64,000 nucleotides of DNA from Alphaproteobacteria bacterium (GCA_020632875.1 JACKET010000003.1:434001-498000); one strand, 5' to 3'. Counted from the first letter of the stretch, positions 36,945 through 46,387 are shown. Program-made: numbers and translations. Notes: generated by a model not told the origin, from the sequence alone.

Positions 36945-37205
36945 CTACTTCACCGCGTCGACCGACTGGCTCATCTCGACCGAGAAGTCCGTGCGAACGC
37001 GAAACAGAATCGTGAAATCGTCCAGCGCCGTGAGCCCATCGACAGGCGTGAGCTCCGGCCTGGTCACCGTCCCGTCCACACGGACCGCGTCGAAGTCGAG
37101 CTCCGTCCGCTCCTTGAACTTCACCCGCTGCTTCGTGGGCTCGGGCTCGACATCCTGAGCGAGGGCGGGGGTGGCGACGAGCAGGACGAGCAGGAGCTTC
37201 TTCAT
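36945..37205 (-). CDS. Small secreted protein
   Basis: 86 residues with a clean signal peptide (MKKLLLVLLVATPALA, cut near 16) and GGAGG at ideal spacing. The mature part is 'QDVEPEPTKQRVKFKERTEL' followed by 'DFDAVRVDGTVTRPEL', charged and beta-prone. The 'K.RTELDFDAVRVDG' pattern resembles short conserved segments in myxobacterial envelope and gliding-associated proteins, but that is only an impression. Convergent with nothing nearby; upstream neighbour is the Cys-rich lipoprotein gene in the same direction. Confidence 0.8.
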   Translation of the reverse strand: MKKLLLVLLVATPALAQDVEPEPTKQRVKFKERTELDFDAVRVDGTVTRPELTPVDGLTALDDFTILFRVRTDFSVEMSQSVDAVK

Positions 37206-37243
37206 GGGGTCCTCCGGAGTTCGGTGGGGGACCCGTTGAGACC

Positions 37244-37579
37244 TCAGCGCTCGGGGTCGGTTCCGCGCAACCGCGCCTTCACGTCGGGCGGGAGGTCGAG
37301 GTCGTCGAGGATCGCGGACCGCTCGCGGCGGCGCGCCATCGCGAGCAGCCCGAGCGCCGGCACGATCCAGGCCCCCGACTCGGCGCCCGTCTCGCAGGTG
37401 CACAAGCACGTCTGCACCCCGAGGCACGGGCCCGCATCCGTGTCGACCTGCGCGGTGTCGCCCGTCGCATCGCACGTGTCGGAGCCCCGGAGCTGACGCA
37501 TGGCATCGGCCTCGACCGGGGCCTCGTCCGCGCAGCCGGTCAGGCCGAGGGCGAGCAGGATCTGGGGAGGGAGCGGCAT
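37244..37579 (-). CDS. Small lipoprotein with MYXO-CTERM-like tail
   Basis: 111 residues. Lipobox 'LGLTGCADE' near residue 16. The middle is rich in Asp and Thr; 'CLGVQTCLCTCETG' is a Cys cluster followed by a hydrophobic stretch (IVPALGLLAMA) and 'RRRERS', the order of MYXO-CTERM tails. Unusually, another 25 residues follow the Arg cluster. It lies 17 bases after the last AAA+ gene on the same strand, so it may be the fourth gene of that operon. Confidence 0.75.
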   Translation of the reverse strand: MPLPPQILLALGLTGCADEAPVEADAMRQLRGSDTCDATGDTAQVDTDAGPCLGVQTCLCTCETGAESGAWIVPALGLLAMARRRERSAILDDLDLPPDVKARLRGTDPER

Positions 37580-37596
37580 GGGGGAAGCGTAGCCCG

Positions 37597-39840
37597 CTAC
37601 GCGAGGTGGATCGCGCCGTCCCTCGCCGTCAGGTGGACCTCGGTGCCCAGGCGCCCCGCGACGAGCGCCCGTGCGAGCGGCTGCACCACGAGGCGATCGA
37701 GCGCGCGCTTCATCGGCCGCGCGCCGTACCGGGCGTCGCTGCCCTGCTCGACGAGCACGTCCAGCACGCCGGGCTCCCACCGGACCGCGACCCCGCGCCG
37801 CGCCAGGCCCTCCCGCTCGAGCGCCTCTTCGAGCAGGACCCGCGCGATGCGGCGGAGCGCGTCGTCGGAGAGGGGGCCGTACGGGACGACCCGACCGATG
37901 CGGTTCACGAACTCCGGCCGGAAGAAGCCCTCCACGGCGGCCCGGTAGCGCTTCGCCGTGTCTTCGGGACCCACGGGGCCGATGGGACGCGAGCGCGTGG
38001 CGCCGAGGTTGCTCGTCATCAGGACGATGGTGTGGCGGAACGAGGTGAGCCGGCCCGCGTGGTCCGTGAGGCGACCCTCGTCGAGCACCTGGAGCAGGAC
38101 GTCGAACACGCTCGGGTCGGCCTTCTCGATCTCGTCGAGCAACACCACGCCGAACGGCCGCTCGCGGATGCGCGTCGTGAGGCTCTGCGGGCCCTCGAGC
38201 AGCCGCCAGGCCGCGCCGGTGCCGGCGTACTCGGACATGTCCAGCCGCACGAGCCGCCCCGCATCGCCGAACAGCCACTCCGCGAGGGCCTTGGCGCTCT
38301 CGGTCTTCCCGACGCCCGTGGGCCCCGCGAGCAGGAAGCTGCCCAGCGGACGCCCGGGGTCCGCGAGGCCCGCCTTGATCACGAGGATCAGGTCGACCAG
38401 CGCGTTCGTCGCCTCGGGCTGGCCCACGACGCGCTCGGCGAACCACGCGCGCACGGCGGGCTCGTCGAGCTTCTGCGCGGGATCGACGAGCACCTCGGGG
38501 AAGCCCGTGGTGCGCGAGAACGCCGCGACGGCATCGGCCGGCGTGAGCGTGCGGCCGGGCGCCAGGCGGATCATCCGGTCCAGCAGGGCCAGTCCGGAGC
38601 CTGGCAGCGAATCCGCCCCGCCGAACCGGGCCAGGAGCTCGAAGGCCCGGGCGAGCGAGTCGTCCGTGACGACCGTGCCCTGCTTGCGGCCCATGCGGCC
38701 GCCGAGGGTGACGAGCACGCGCACGGCGTCGTCCGCGCCCATCCCCGCGATGTCGACGCGGCGCAGGATGCGGCAGAGCCCGGGTGCGAGGCGCTCGGCG
38801 AGCAGCCAGGCGTCGTCCGTCGACTCGACGACCATGCGGATGGCGTCGTCGCGCACGAACCCCTCGAACAGCGTGGCGGCGCTCGACCCCTCCTCGTCCC
38901 ACCCGGCCATCGCGAGCTCGAGCAGGCTGTCGCCGAACAGGATGCCGCCCGACTCCCGCAGCTCGCGGGCCACGTCGAGCACGCGCTCCTGCCACTGGCC
39001 GAGGAACGGGAGCCCGGCGAGCAGGCGGTTCCCCGTGACGTGCCACACCTTCAGGTCGGCGAGCGCCTCGGGGCACCGCCCGGTCGCGATGCGATGCGCC
39101 AGCTCGTGCACCAGGGCGGTCTTCCCCACCCCGGCCGGGCCGCGCAGCGCGACGCTGCGGCCCGAGCGCTCCGCCAGCATCGCCATGAGCCGCCGCACCT
39201 CGTCGTCGCGGCCGAGCGCCCGCGGGATCCGCCCACGGCGGGCCTCCTCGACGAGCTCGATGCCGGCGGTGGCGAGCGCCCCGCCGACCACGCTGCGCTC
39301 CGCCTCGATCCGCGCCTCGCGCGCCTGCTTCGCCTTGAGCGCGTCCTTGTAGCGCCCGGGCCCGTGGTACGTGACCAGCAGCGTCTCCACGCGCTCGTGC
39401 TTGGCGAACCGGTGCGCGACGAGCTTCTGGACGGTCGCGAGGTGGAAGTGCCCGCGGATGCGCTCCTCCGTCCACACGAGCCGCTCCTCGTGGCCCTGCA
39501 CGCGGAACCGCAGGTCGAGGTTCGGCACGAAGACCTCGGTGACGCCGTCGTCGGTCGCCCGGTGGAGCACCAGGAAGCGCATGGGCACGCGGATCAGGCG
39601 CTCGTGCTGGACCGCACGCAGCTCCAGATCGAGCGTCTCGGCCTCGAGGTCGTTCCAGTGCTCGTGCTCGTTCACGCGCAGGCTCTCGAGCGCGAGCTCG
39701 CGGGCCAGGACCTCGCGCAGCTCGTCGCGGCAGACCTTCAGCTTGTCGCCGTACACGGTGTAGCGGGGGTGCGTGAGCACCGACATCGTGTAGCGACCGT
39801 CGCGGTACCGCCGGACGTAGACGTGGAACCGCTGCTGCAT
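37597..39840 (-). CDS. ClpB-like double AAA+ ATPase, third of three
   Basis: 747 residues. The N-terminal 200 residues are a private beta/alpha domain ('FHVYVRRYRDGRYTMSVLTH'), not the Clp N-domain. AAA1 has Walker A GPAGVGKT (234-241) but a degenerate Walker B ('GILFGDS', about 299-305). AAA2 has Walker A GPTGVGKT (506-513), Walker B VVLLDE (565-570), sensor 1 'MTSNLGA', arginine finger 'FRPEFVNRIG' and sensor 2 'YGARPMKRA'. The D2 pore loop (GYVG in ClpB) is missing and the ClpP-docking-loop position reads 'RPIGPVG'. No middle domain. Its ATG shares a base with the stop of the preceding gene (TGATG). Confidence 0.93.
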   Translation of the reverse strand: MQQRFHVYVRRYRDGRYTMSVLTHPRYTVYGDKLKVCRDELREVLARELALESLRVNEHEHWNDLEAETLDLELRAVQHERLIRVPMRFLVLHRATDDGVTEVFVPNLDLRFRVQGHEERLVWTEERIRGHFHLATVQKLVAHRFAKHERVETLLVTYHGPGRYKDALKAKQAREARIEAERSVVGGALATAGIELVEEARRGRIPRALGRDDEVRRLMAMLAERSGRSVALRGPAGVGKTALVHELAHRIATGRCPEALADLKVWHVTGNRLLAGLPFLGQWQERVLDVARELRESGGILFGDSLLELAMAGWDEEGSSAATLFEGFVRDDAIRMVVESTDDAWLLAERLAPGLCRILRRVDIAGMGADDAVRVLVTLGGRMGRKQGTVVTDDSLARAFELLARFGGADSLPGSGLALLDRMIRLAPGRTLTPADAVAAFSRTTGFPEVLVDPAQKLDEPAVRAWFAERVVGQPEATNALVDLILVIKAGLADPGRPLGSFLLAGPTGVGKTESAKALAEWLFGDAGRLVRLDMSEYAGTGAAWRLLEGPQSLTTRIRERPFGVVLLDEIEKADPSVFDVLLQVLDEGRLTDHAGRLTSFRHTIVLMTSNLGATRSRPIGPVGPEDTAKRYRAAVEGFFRPEFVNRIGRVVPYGPLSDDALRRIARVLLEEALEREGLARRGVAVRWEPGVLDVLVEQGSDARYGARPMKRALDRLVVQPLARALVAGRLGTEVHLTARDGAIHLA

Positions 39841-42800
39841 CAGCCCACCACCCGGCGCAGCGCCAGGCGCCGCAGGTCGACCCCGAGGGTCTCGCCGAGC
39901 TTCGGCGCCCAGTCGCCCTCGGGACGCAGCGCGCCGAAGCGGTACGCCACGGGCGGGAGGCCGTCGGGCTCGCGCTCTCCGCGGCGGACGGCCTCGCGAA
40001 GCGCCAGCAGGTCGTCGTCGCGGGCCGTGAGCAGCGCGACGGCATCGGGCCCTTCGAGCACCTCGACGCGGACCAGGCGCAGCAGGCGGTCGGCGCCGAA
40101 GTCGTTCGCGTCGAGCCAGCAGCCGACCAGCGGCTCCATCAGCGTGGCCAGGCCGGGCGAGTCGTACGCCAGCGCGCACGGCCCCGGTGCGGGGATCCCC
40201 TCCACCCATCCCCCCTCGCCGCGGACGAGCCGGTGGGGCGTCTGCCACTCCCCCCAGGCGGCCGAGATGCCGAGCGCGATCTCCACGGCGAACGAGCCGG
40301 CCTCTTCGTGCAGCGGCTCGATCCGGACGACGAGGGGCTCGGGAGGCCCGAAGCTGCGGGCCCGATGCACGACGGCCCCAACACCGAGCTCGAGGGCCTG
40401 GAGCTGGGCGCGCGCGAGCCCGAGGCCGCGCACGCGGTCGACCGGGATCGGCACGCCCTCGGTGACGAGCTGGCGCTTCGGCATGCCGTCCCAGGAGCGC
40501 TCGACGTACTCGAAGCCGACCTTCGCCCAGCTGTCTTCGTAGCGGTACCGCGCGAGCCACTCGGCGGCGTAGTCCTCGAGCTCGGAGACCAGCTGGGTGC
40601 GCTGCTCCACCACGGCCGAGGTCGTCTCGAGCCGATCGAGCTCCGCGTCGGTGAGGCCGGCGCCGAGCCGATCCATGAGCGACGAGCGCTCGTCGAGGAT
40701 CTCGGCCAGCTTCGGGTCGTCCTGGAGGTCGACGAGCCGGTCCGTGAGCCGCCCGTGGAGCGCCGAGAGCGCGGCCCAGTCGGGCAGATCGTCGATCTCG
40801 GCGGGGTCGTGGTCGCGGTCGACGAGGCGGTCGACGTGCATCCGGAGCTCGGTGCCCTCCCCCGCCGCCTGGCGCCACAGGTCGATGTACGCGCCGCGCT
40901 CGGTGGGCGGCTGATCCACGAGCAGGCGGGCCAGCGGCACGGTGAGCTCGCGCTCGACCACGCGCTGCAGCGAGCGCGCGCCGTACAGCGGGTCGAAGCC
41001 CACGGTCGCGATCCAGTCCCGCATCGGCGCGTCGAGGTGCACGACCACCCCCGAGCGCCGCAGCCCGCGACGGTTCAGCACGCGCCCGACGATGCGCTGC
41101 ACCAGCGGCTCCACGTCGTGCTGGCCGAGCTCCCGGAACGGCACGACGCGGTCGATGCGGTTGTAGAACTCGGGCCGGAAGAAGCCCTCCGCGGCCTTGC
41201 GGTAGTGCGTGGCGTCGGCGGGCGTGTCGGCCTGGCCGAAGCCCGTGCGGCGCCGCGCCGCGCTCACGCCGAGGTTGCTGGTCATCACGACGACGGTGTT
41301 CCGGAAGTCGGTCGTGCGTCCGACGGCGTTCGTCAGCCGGCCCTCGCCGAGCACCTGGAGCAGCAGGTCGAACACCTCGGGCCCGGCCTTCTCGATCTCG
41401 TCGAGCAGCACGACGGAGAAGGGCTGGTTGGCGACGGCGCGCGTGAGATCCCCGTCGGGACGGCCCGCTCCACCGACGAGCCTCTGGAGCGCGCCCGGGC
41501 CCCGCACCTCGCTCATGTCGAAGCGCAGCAGGCGGCTCGCGTCGCCGAAGAGGTACTTCGCGAGGGCCTTCGCGGTCTCGGTCTTGCCCACGCCCGTCGG
41601 ACCCACGAACAGCATCGTGGCCACGGGGCGATCGGGGTCGTCGAGGCCCTGCTGCAGGGTCGCGACCACGTCGGTCACGGCGTCGATCGCGTCCTCCTGA
41701 CCGACGATGTGGCGCTGGAACCAGGCCTGGATCTCGTGGACGGCGCGCCCGGTGCCGGGCTCGAGCACGAAGCGCGGCAGCCCGGTGGCCGCCGCGAAGT
41801 GCTCCAGCACGTCGGTCGCGGCGAGGATGCCGCGCTCGTAGCGGTCGGTCTTCTCGGTGCGCGCCTCGCCGAGGAACCGGCGTGCGATCGTGACGGACCG
41901 GCCGGGCTCCGCCATGCGCGGGCCGAACCGCCGCGCCAGGCCCATCACGGTCTCGAGCAGCTCGGGGCGGCTCGTGAGGTCGCGGTCGTCCTCGACCTTG
42001 CGGAGGTGCTGGAGCAGCACGCGGTACGTCGCGAGCGCATCGAGCGGCCCGACCTGCACGACCCGGAAGTTGGCGAAGAAGCCCGGGTAGCGCTGGCGCC
42101 CGGCCTCGAGGCGCTCCGGGGTGCACTCGGCGAGGATGCGGAGCTCGCCGCGCTGGAGGTGCGGCAGCAGGAACCCCGCCATGGTCGTCTCGGACTGCGC
42201 GGAGCGGCCGGTCCAGGCGAGGCTCGGCAGATCGTCGACGACCAGCACGTCGTCGCGCTGGTGGATCTCCTCGACGATGCGCGCCAACCGCGCCTCCCAG
42301 CCGCCGACGTAGCTCATCCCGGAGATCAGCCGGCCGCCGTCGACGCGCCAGAGGTCGGTGCGCTCCTGCATCGTGACGTTCGGGTTCGCGAACCGCTGCG
42401 CGACGGCCTCGATGATGGCGGTCTTCCCGACGCCCGGCTCCCCGACGAGCAGGATGCAGGCGCCCTCGGAGGCGAGCTGCATCGTCAGATCGTCGATCAG
42501 TGCGTCGCGCCCGTAGGCGGGCTGGAGGCGCCCGTCCATCGCGCGATGGACGAGGTTGATCCCCACCTTGCGGAGCTCGTACGCCGGGATCCAGGTCTTC
42601 TTCTCCTCGGGCTTCTTCTCCTCGGGAGCCTCCTTGGGATCCTTCTTCTTCTTCCGCTTCTTCTTGGGCTTCCGGCTGGGCAGCACGCTCGGGAGCTCGA
42701 CCTCGACGTCCACGAGCTGCAGGTGCTCGTCGTGCAGCGGCGCGGCGGCCTCGAGCGCCGCCCTCGAGCCGGTCTTCGCCCACCGCTCGAGCCACGCGGC

Positions 42801-43187
42801 GAGGGCCTCGTCGAGGGCTCCGAGCCCGGACACCGCCAGCTCTCCGCCGCCGAGGCGCGGCACGCTGACGATCCAGAAGCCGTCGTCGGGCCAGCGCGTG
42901 CAGAAGCAGGTGAGGCGGGCCTTCACGTCCTGCTTCTTCTTCGAGCCGCCGAACGCGAGGCCCGTCTCGACCGTCACCTTCCGAAGGCGCACCTCGGGGT
43001 TGAGGATCAGCCGGTGCAGACGGGTCGGTTCCCACTTCGGCACGTGCTCCATCAGGTGGAGCGCGGCGTCGTCGAGCAGCTCGGCGATGCCCGGGCCCCG
43101 GAACACCGACGACGTGAGGCCGGGAAGACGCACCTCGACCCGCTCGTTCTTGTCGGTCCCCACCATGGCCGCGACCGTCACCTCCAT
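39840..43187 (-). CDS. ClpB-like double AAA+ ATPase, second of three
   Basis: 1115 residues. N-terminal private domain (1-165) and a Lys/Glu-rich linker (171-198). AAA1 is the best preserved of the three: Walker A GEPGVGKT (249-256), pore loop 'SYVGGWEARLARI', Walker B VLVVDD (314-319). AAA2 has Walker A 529-536, Walker B 592-597, 'MTSNLGV', a 'TGFG' loop where ClpA/ClpC dock ClpP, arginine finger 'FRPEFYNRID' and sensor 2 'YGARSLQRV'. About 320 extra C-terminal residues have a coiled part (around 'DRLETTSAVVEQRTQLVSEL') and an unrecognised beta-rich part. Coupled at both ends by TGATG overlaps. Confidence 0.93.
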   Translation of the reverse strand: MEVTVAAMVGTDKNERVEVRLPGLTSSVFRGPGIAELLDDAALHLMEHVPKWEPTRLHRLILNPEVRLRKVTVETGLAFGGSKKKQDVKARLTCFCTRWPDDGFWIVSVPRLGGGELAVSGLGALDEALAAWLERWAKTGSRAALEAAAPLHDEHLQLVDVEVELPSVLPSRKPKKKRKKKKDPKEAPEEKKPEEKKTWIPAYELRKVGINLVHRAMDGRLQPAYGRDALIDDLTMQLASEGACILLVGEPGVGKTAIIEAVAQRFANPNVTMQERTDLWRVDGGRLISGMSYVGGWEARLARIVEEIHQRDDVLVVDDLPSLAWTGRSAQSETTMAGFLLPHLQRGELRILAECTPERLEAGRQRYPGFFANFRVVQVGPLDALATYRVLLQHLRKVEDDRDLTSRPELLETVMGLARRFGPRMAEPGRSVTIARRFLGEARTEKTDRYERGILAATDVLEHFAAATGLPRFVLEPGTGRAVHEIQAWFQRHIVGQEDAIDAVTDVVATLQQGLDDPDRPVATMLFVGPTGVGKTETAKALAKYLFGDASRLLRFDMSEVRGPGALQRLVGGAGRPDGDLTRAVANQPFSVVLLDEIEKAGPEVFDLLLQVLGEGRLTNAVGRTTDFRNTVVVMTSNLGVSAARRRTGFGQADTPADATHYRKAAEGFFRPEFYNRIDRVVPFRELGQHDVEPLVQRIVGRVLNRRGLRRSGVVVHLDAPMRDWIATVGFDPLYGARSLQRVVERELTVPLARLLVDQPPTERGAYIDLWRQAAGEGTELRMHVDRLVDRDHDPAEIDDLPDWAALSALHGRLTDRLVDLQDDPKLAEILDERSSLMDRLGAGLTDAELDRLETTSAVVEQRTQLVSELEDYAAEWLARYRYEDSWAKVGFEYVERSWDGMPKRQLVTEGVPIPVDRVRGLGLARAQLQALELGVGAVVHRARSFGPPEPLVVRIEPLHEEAGSFAVEIALGISAAWGEWQTPHRLVRGEGGWVEGIPAPGPCALAYDSPGLATLMEPLVGCWLDANDFGADRLLRLVRVEVLEGPDAVALLTARDDDLLALREAVRRGEREPDGLPPVAYRFGALRPEGDWAPKLGETLGVDLRRLALRRVVG

Positions 43188-46100
43188 CAGGTCGCCCCCT
43201 TCCACAGGCGCTTTCCGCGCTCGGGACCGTGCATGCGCACGTACAGCTCGAGCTGCATCAGCGCGAGGATGGACCGGCTGGCGCGCGCGTGGAGTGTCGT
43301 CGTGACGCCATGGCGGTTGGACTTCAGCTGGTCGTTGCGGGGATCGAAGACCCGCGCGGTGGCGACGTGCATGTCCATCGCCTTCGACGGGTGGACGTCG
43401 GAGGCCTCGACCACGACCCGCTTGGGGTCGTTCGGATCCTTGCGGACCACGCCTCCGCCCTCGCCCGCCAGCAGCGTGGCGGCGTGGGGACCCTCGAAGC
43501 GGAGCTGCCACGGGTCGCCGCCCACGGCCTTGCGCAGCTTGTGGACGAACGCGTCGAGCGACGTGGACGCGCTCGCCGGCCACTCGAGCTTCGCGCCGGA
43601 GGTCGGGCGGATCTCGACCTTCCATCCGCGCTCGTCGGCCAGCATGACGTAGTCGCCGACGAGATCGCGGAGCAGCTCCCGATCGCCCGCGAGCCGCAGC
43701 CAGCCGACCTCGGGCTTCGGGTGCCGCGCCCCGGCGAGCCGGTAGCCGGCCTCGACCAGCTGGGCCTCGACCTCGGCGAGCTGCCCTTCGATCGCGTGCA
43801 CGACGGACGCGTCGCGGTGCTGCCAGGCCTCGTGGGCGAGCTCTTCGGCGGCGAAGATCTGCGCCCGCGCGTCGTCGAGCGCCGCGAGGGCCTCGGAGAC
43901 GGGCTGGAGCGCCTCGGCGCGCGCGCGGGCCGCCCGCTCGTCGGCCCAGAATCGCTTCGCGGACATGAGCCGCTCGACGAGCCGCACCTCGTGTCGCGCC
44001 TGGCGACACGCCGAGGTCTGAAGCCAGCAGCTCACCCGGTACCGCAGCTCGCTCGCCCGCTCGAGCAGTGTCTTGAGCTGGAGGTGCTTCGGCGCCTTCG
44101 TGCCCGCTTCGGCATTGGCGAATGCCAGGCGGTCGCCCTCGACCCGCACCTGGATGCGCGGCGGCATGCCCGTGCCGGACAGGTGGCGCGCGAGGGGCGC
44201 CACGAGGTCGGCCCCGACGGCCCGCTTCAGCGGTCGCGCCCCGTACTGCACGTCGACGCCGCGCGCAGCGAGCCAGGGCACCACGCGCGCGTCGAGGTCC
44301 AGCTCGACGCCGCGGCCCTTCAGCCCCTCGCGGCGGGCCACCGCGGCGACCTCGCGCTCGGCGATGCCCGCGATGGCGTCGGCGCCGAGCGAAGCGAACG
44401 GGACCACGCGGTCGATGCGGTTGAAGAGCTCGGGCCGGAAGAACCGCTCGACCTCCTTCAGCACGTGGTCCTGCAGGGATGCGGCGAGATCCGAGCCGAA
44501 CCCCGTGGGCCGCCGGAACGAGCCCACGCCGAGGTTGCTCGTCATCAGCACGACCGCGTTGCGGAAGTCGGCGGTGCGCCCGTCGGCGTCGGAGAGGCGA
44601 GCCTCGCCGAGCACCTGGAGCAGCAGGTCGAACACGGCCCCGTGCGCTTTCTCGATCTCGTCGAGCAGCACGACGCAGAACGGGGTCTGGCGCACCTTCG
44701 CAACCAGCCCGGCCTCGCGGTCGAGCAGGCGCTGGAGGCAGTCGGGCCCGGAGTACTCCGACATGTCGAACCGCAGCAGCCGGTCGGCCCTCCCGAAGAG
44801 CCACTCGGCGAGGGCCTTCGCCGTCTCGGTCTTCCCGACGCCCGTCGGGCCGACGAAGAGGAATGACCCGAGCGGACGGCCCAGATCGCTCATCCCGCCC
44901 TTGATCACCGCGATGAGGTCGACCATGTGGTCGAGCGCGGGATCCTGGCCCACGAGACGCGCGCGGAACGCCTCGCGCACGGCGGCGGGCTCGAGCGGCA
45001 CCTCGTCGCGCACCAGCAGCTCGGGCAGCCCGGTCTCGGCGCAGAACCGGCGGATCACCGCGAGACGCCCGAGCGGGCCGGCCTCGCCGCGCGCGCGGGC
45101 CTCGGCGGTGAGCCGGCGCAGGAAGTGGCACGCGGAGCCCAGGAGGGCCTCGGCGGGCCCGTAGCGGCGCGCCAGCCCCAGCGCGGCGTCGATCCCGTCG
45201 GGCGCGACGGACACGGGCAGATCGCCGGCGACCGCGTCGAGGATGCCGCGCACGCGCTCGGCGGGCGGCTCGACCATGCGGTAGGGCGTGAACAGGCGCG
45301 CGAAGCCGGCGTCCCGCGCTTCGAGCCTGCCCCACGTGGCCTCCGAGCACTCGGCGAGCACCCGCACCTGCCCGTTCGAGAGGAACGGCTTGATCAGCTG
45401 CGCGACGTTCATCTCGCTGCCGACGTGCTTGCCGGCGTCCAGCAGGTCGACGGGCTCGCCGCACATCCAGATGCCCTCGACCTCCACCAGCTCGCCCAGC
45501 AGATCGAGCGTCTGCTGGCGCCACCCCGTGAACAGGCCGGCGTTCACGAGCCGCGACGCGTCGCAGAACCACGCGCGGCGCTTCTCGAGCTCGCGCGCCA
45601 CCTGGTCGATCAGCGCGGACTTCCCGCTGCCGTCGGGGCCCACGACCGCCACCACGGCGCCCGGCTGCTCGAGCATCCGCAACAGGTCGGCGACCTCGGT
45701 CTCGCGGCCGTGCGCCCGGACGAGCGCGTCCTTGTCGGCCGTGACCTCGATCCCGATGCTGTCGAGCGTCGGCGTCGGGACCTTCTTCTTCTCCTGTTCC
45801 TCGGCCTCCTTCTCCTCCTCGGGTCGCGGCTCCGGCAGCATCATCGTGTTCGCGTGGTCGCCCGTGAACGCGACGAGCGGGGCGGGCTCGACGACCAGCT
45901 CGAGCTCGACGAGCTCCATGCCGTTCTCGGGGCGCAGGGCGAGGCGGCGCGCGGTGTCGGCCTTCTTCAGCACCTTGTCGACGTGGTCCTGCACACGCGC
46001 ATCGAGCGCCTCGCCCTCGGCGATCCACAGGCGCGCGTCGAGCTCGGGGATCCAGGCGTTCTGCCACTCGCCCTCGGGCTCCACGAGCACGTCGATCACG

Positions 46101-46387
46101 GCTTCGCGGAGCGCGCGGTCCGCGTCGACGGCCGCCACGTCCATCAGCTCGATCACGCGCTGCACGGCGAGCCCGACGCGCTCGCGCCCGCGCGGCGCCT
46201 GGTAGCGGTGCAGCAGGGAGGGGTGCGAGCGCTCGATCCGGTCGATCAGCGCGAGCTCGAGGTCTTCGCGCACGTCTTCCAGCGCCGGACCCCACGCCAC
46301 GAGGTCGTCGGACCCCAGCACCCGCGCGGTGACCGTCCCGTTCGCGTGGCGCTTCACCAGCACCGACACCGTGAACGTCAGACTCAT
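43187..46387 (-). CDS. ClpB-like AAA+ ATPase with PCRF-like tail, first of three
   Basis: 1066 residues. Private N-terminal domain (1-170) and an acidic/Lys linker. AAA1 Walker A GPDGSGKS (250-257) but no Walker B acid pair ('IWMCGEP', 306-312). AAA2 Walker A 513-520, Walker B VVLLDE (572-577), 'MTSNLGV', 'TGFG' (628-631), 'FRPELFNRID' and 'YGARPLKRA' are intact. Residues about 770-1066 resemble the PCRF and following part of class-I peptide release factors: 'LADERGWKVEI', 'FEGPHAATLLAGEGGGVVRK', 'DPND', 'ASDVHP', 'RNDQLKSNR'. The GGQ loop is absent. First gene of the three-ATPase operon; its upstream region is shared with the divergent TerC-like gene (47 bases). Confidence 0.93.
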   Translation of the reverse strand: MSLTFTVSVLVKRHANGTVTARVLGSDDLVAWGPALEDVREDLELALIDRIERSHPSLLHRYQAPRGRERVGLAVQRVIELMDVAAVDADRALREAVIDVLVEPEGEWQNAWIPELDARLWIAEGEALDARVQDHVDKVLKKADTARRLALRPENGMELVELELVVEPAPLVAFTGDHANTMMLPEPRPEEEKEAEEQEKKKVPTPTLDSIGIEVTADKDALVRAHGRETEVADLLRMLEQPGAVVAVVGPDGSGKSALIDQVARELEKRRAWFCDASRLVNAGLFTGWRQQTLDLLGELVEVEGIWMCGEPVDLLDAGKHVGSEMNVAQLIKPFLSNGQVRVLAECSEATWGRLEARDAGFARLFTPYRMVEPPAERVRGILDAVAGDLPVSVAPDGIDAALGLARRYGPAEALLGSACHFLRRLTAEARARGEAGPLGRLAVIRRFCAETGLPELLVRDEVPLEPAAVREAFRARLVGQDPALDHMVDLIAVIKGGMSDLGRPLGSFLFVGPTGVGKTETAKALAEWLFGRADRLLRFDMSEYSGPDCLQRLLDREAGLVAKVRQTPFCVVLLDEIEKAHGAVFDLLLQVLGEARLSDADGRTADFRNAVVLMTSNLGVGSFRRPTGFGSDLAASLQDHVLKEVERFFRPELFNRIDRVVPFASLGADAIAGIAEREVAAVARREGLKGRGVELDLDARVVPWLAARGVDVQYGARPLKRAVGADLVAPLARHLSGTGMPPRIQVRVEGDRLAFANAEAGTKAPKHLQLKTLLERASELRYRVSCWLQTSACRQARHEVRLVERLMSAKRFWADERAARARAEALQPVSEALAALDDARAQIFAAEELAHEAWQHRDASVVHAIEGQLAEVEAQLVEAGYRLAGARHPKPEVGWLRLAGDRELLRDLVGDYVMLADERGWKVEIRPTSGAKLEWPASASTSLDAFVHKLRKAVGGDPWQLRFEGPHAATLLAGEGGGVVRKDPNDPKRVVVEASDVHPSKAMDMHVATARVFDPRNDQLKSNRHGVTTTLHARASRSILALMQLELYVRMHGPERGKRLWKGAT

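Noticed and set aside
37597..46387. Type VI secretion ClpV as identity of the AAA+ genes
   Set aside because: No other T6SS component is nearby, the ClpV N-domain is missing, and there are three paralogues.
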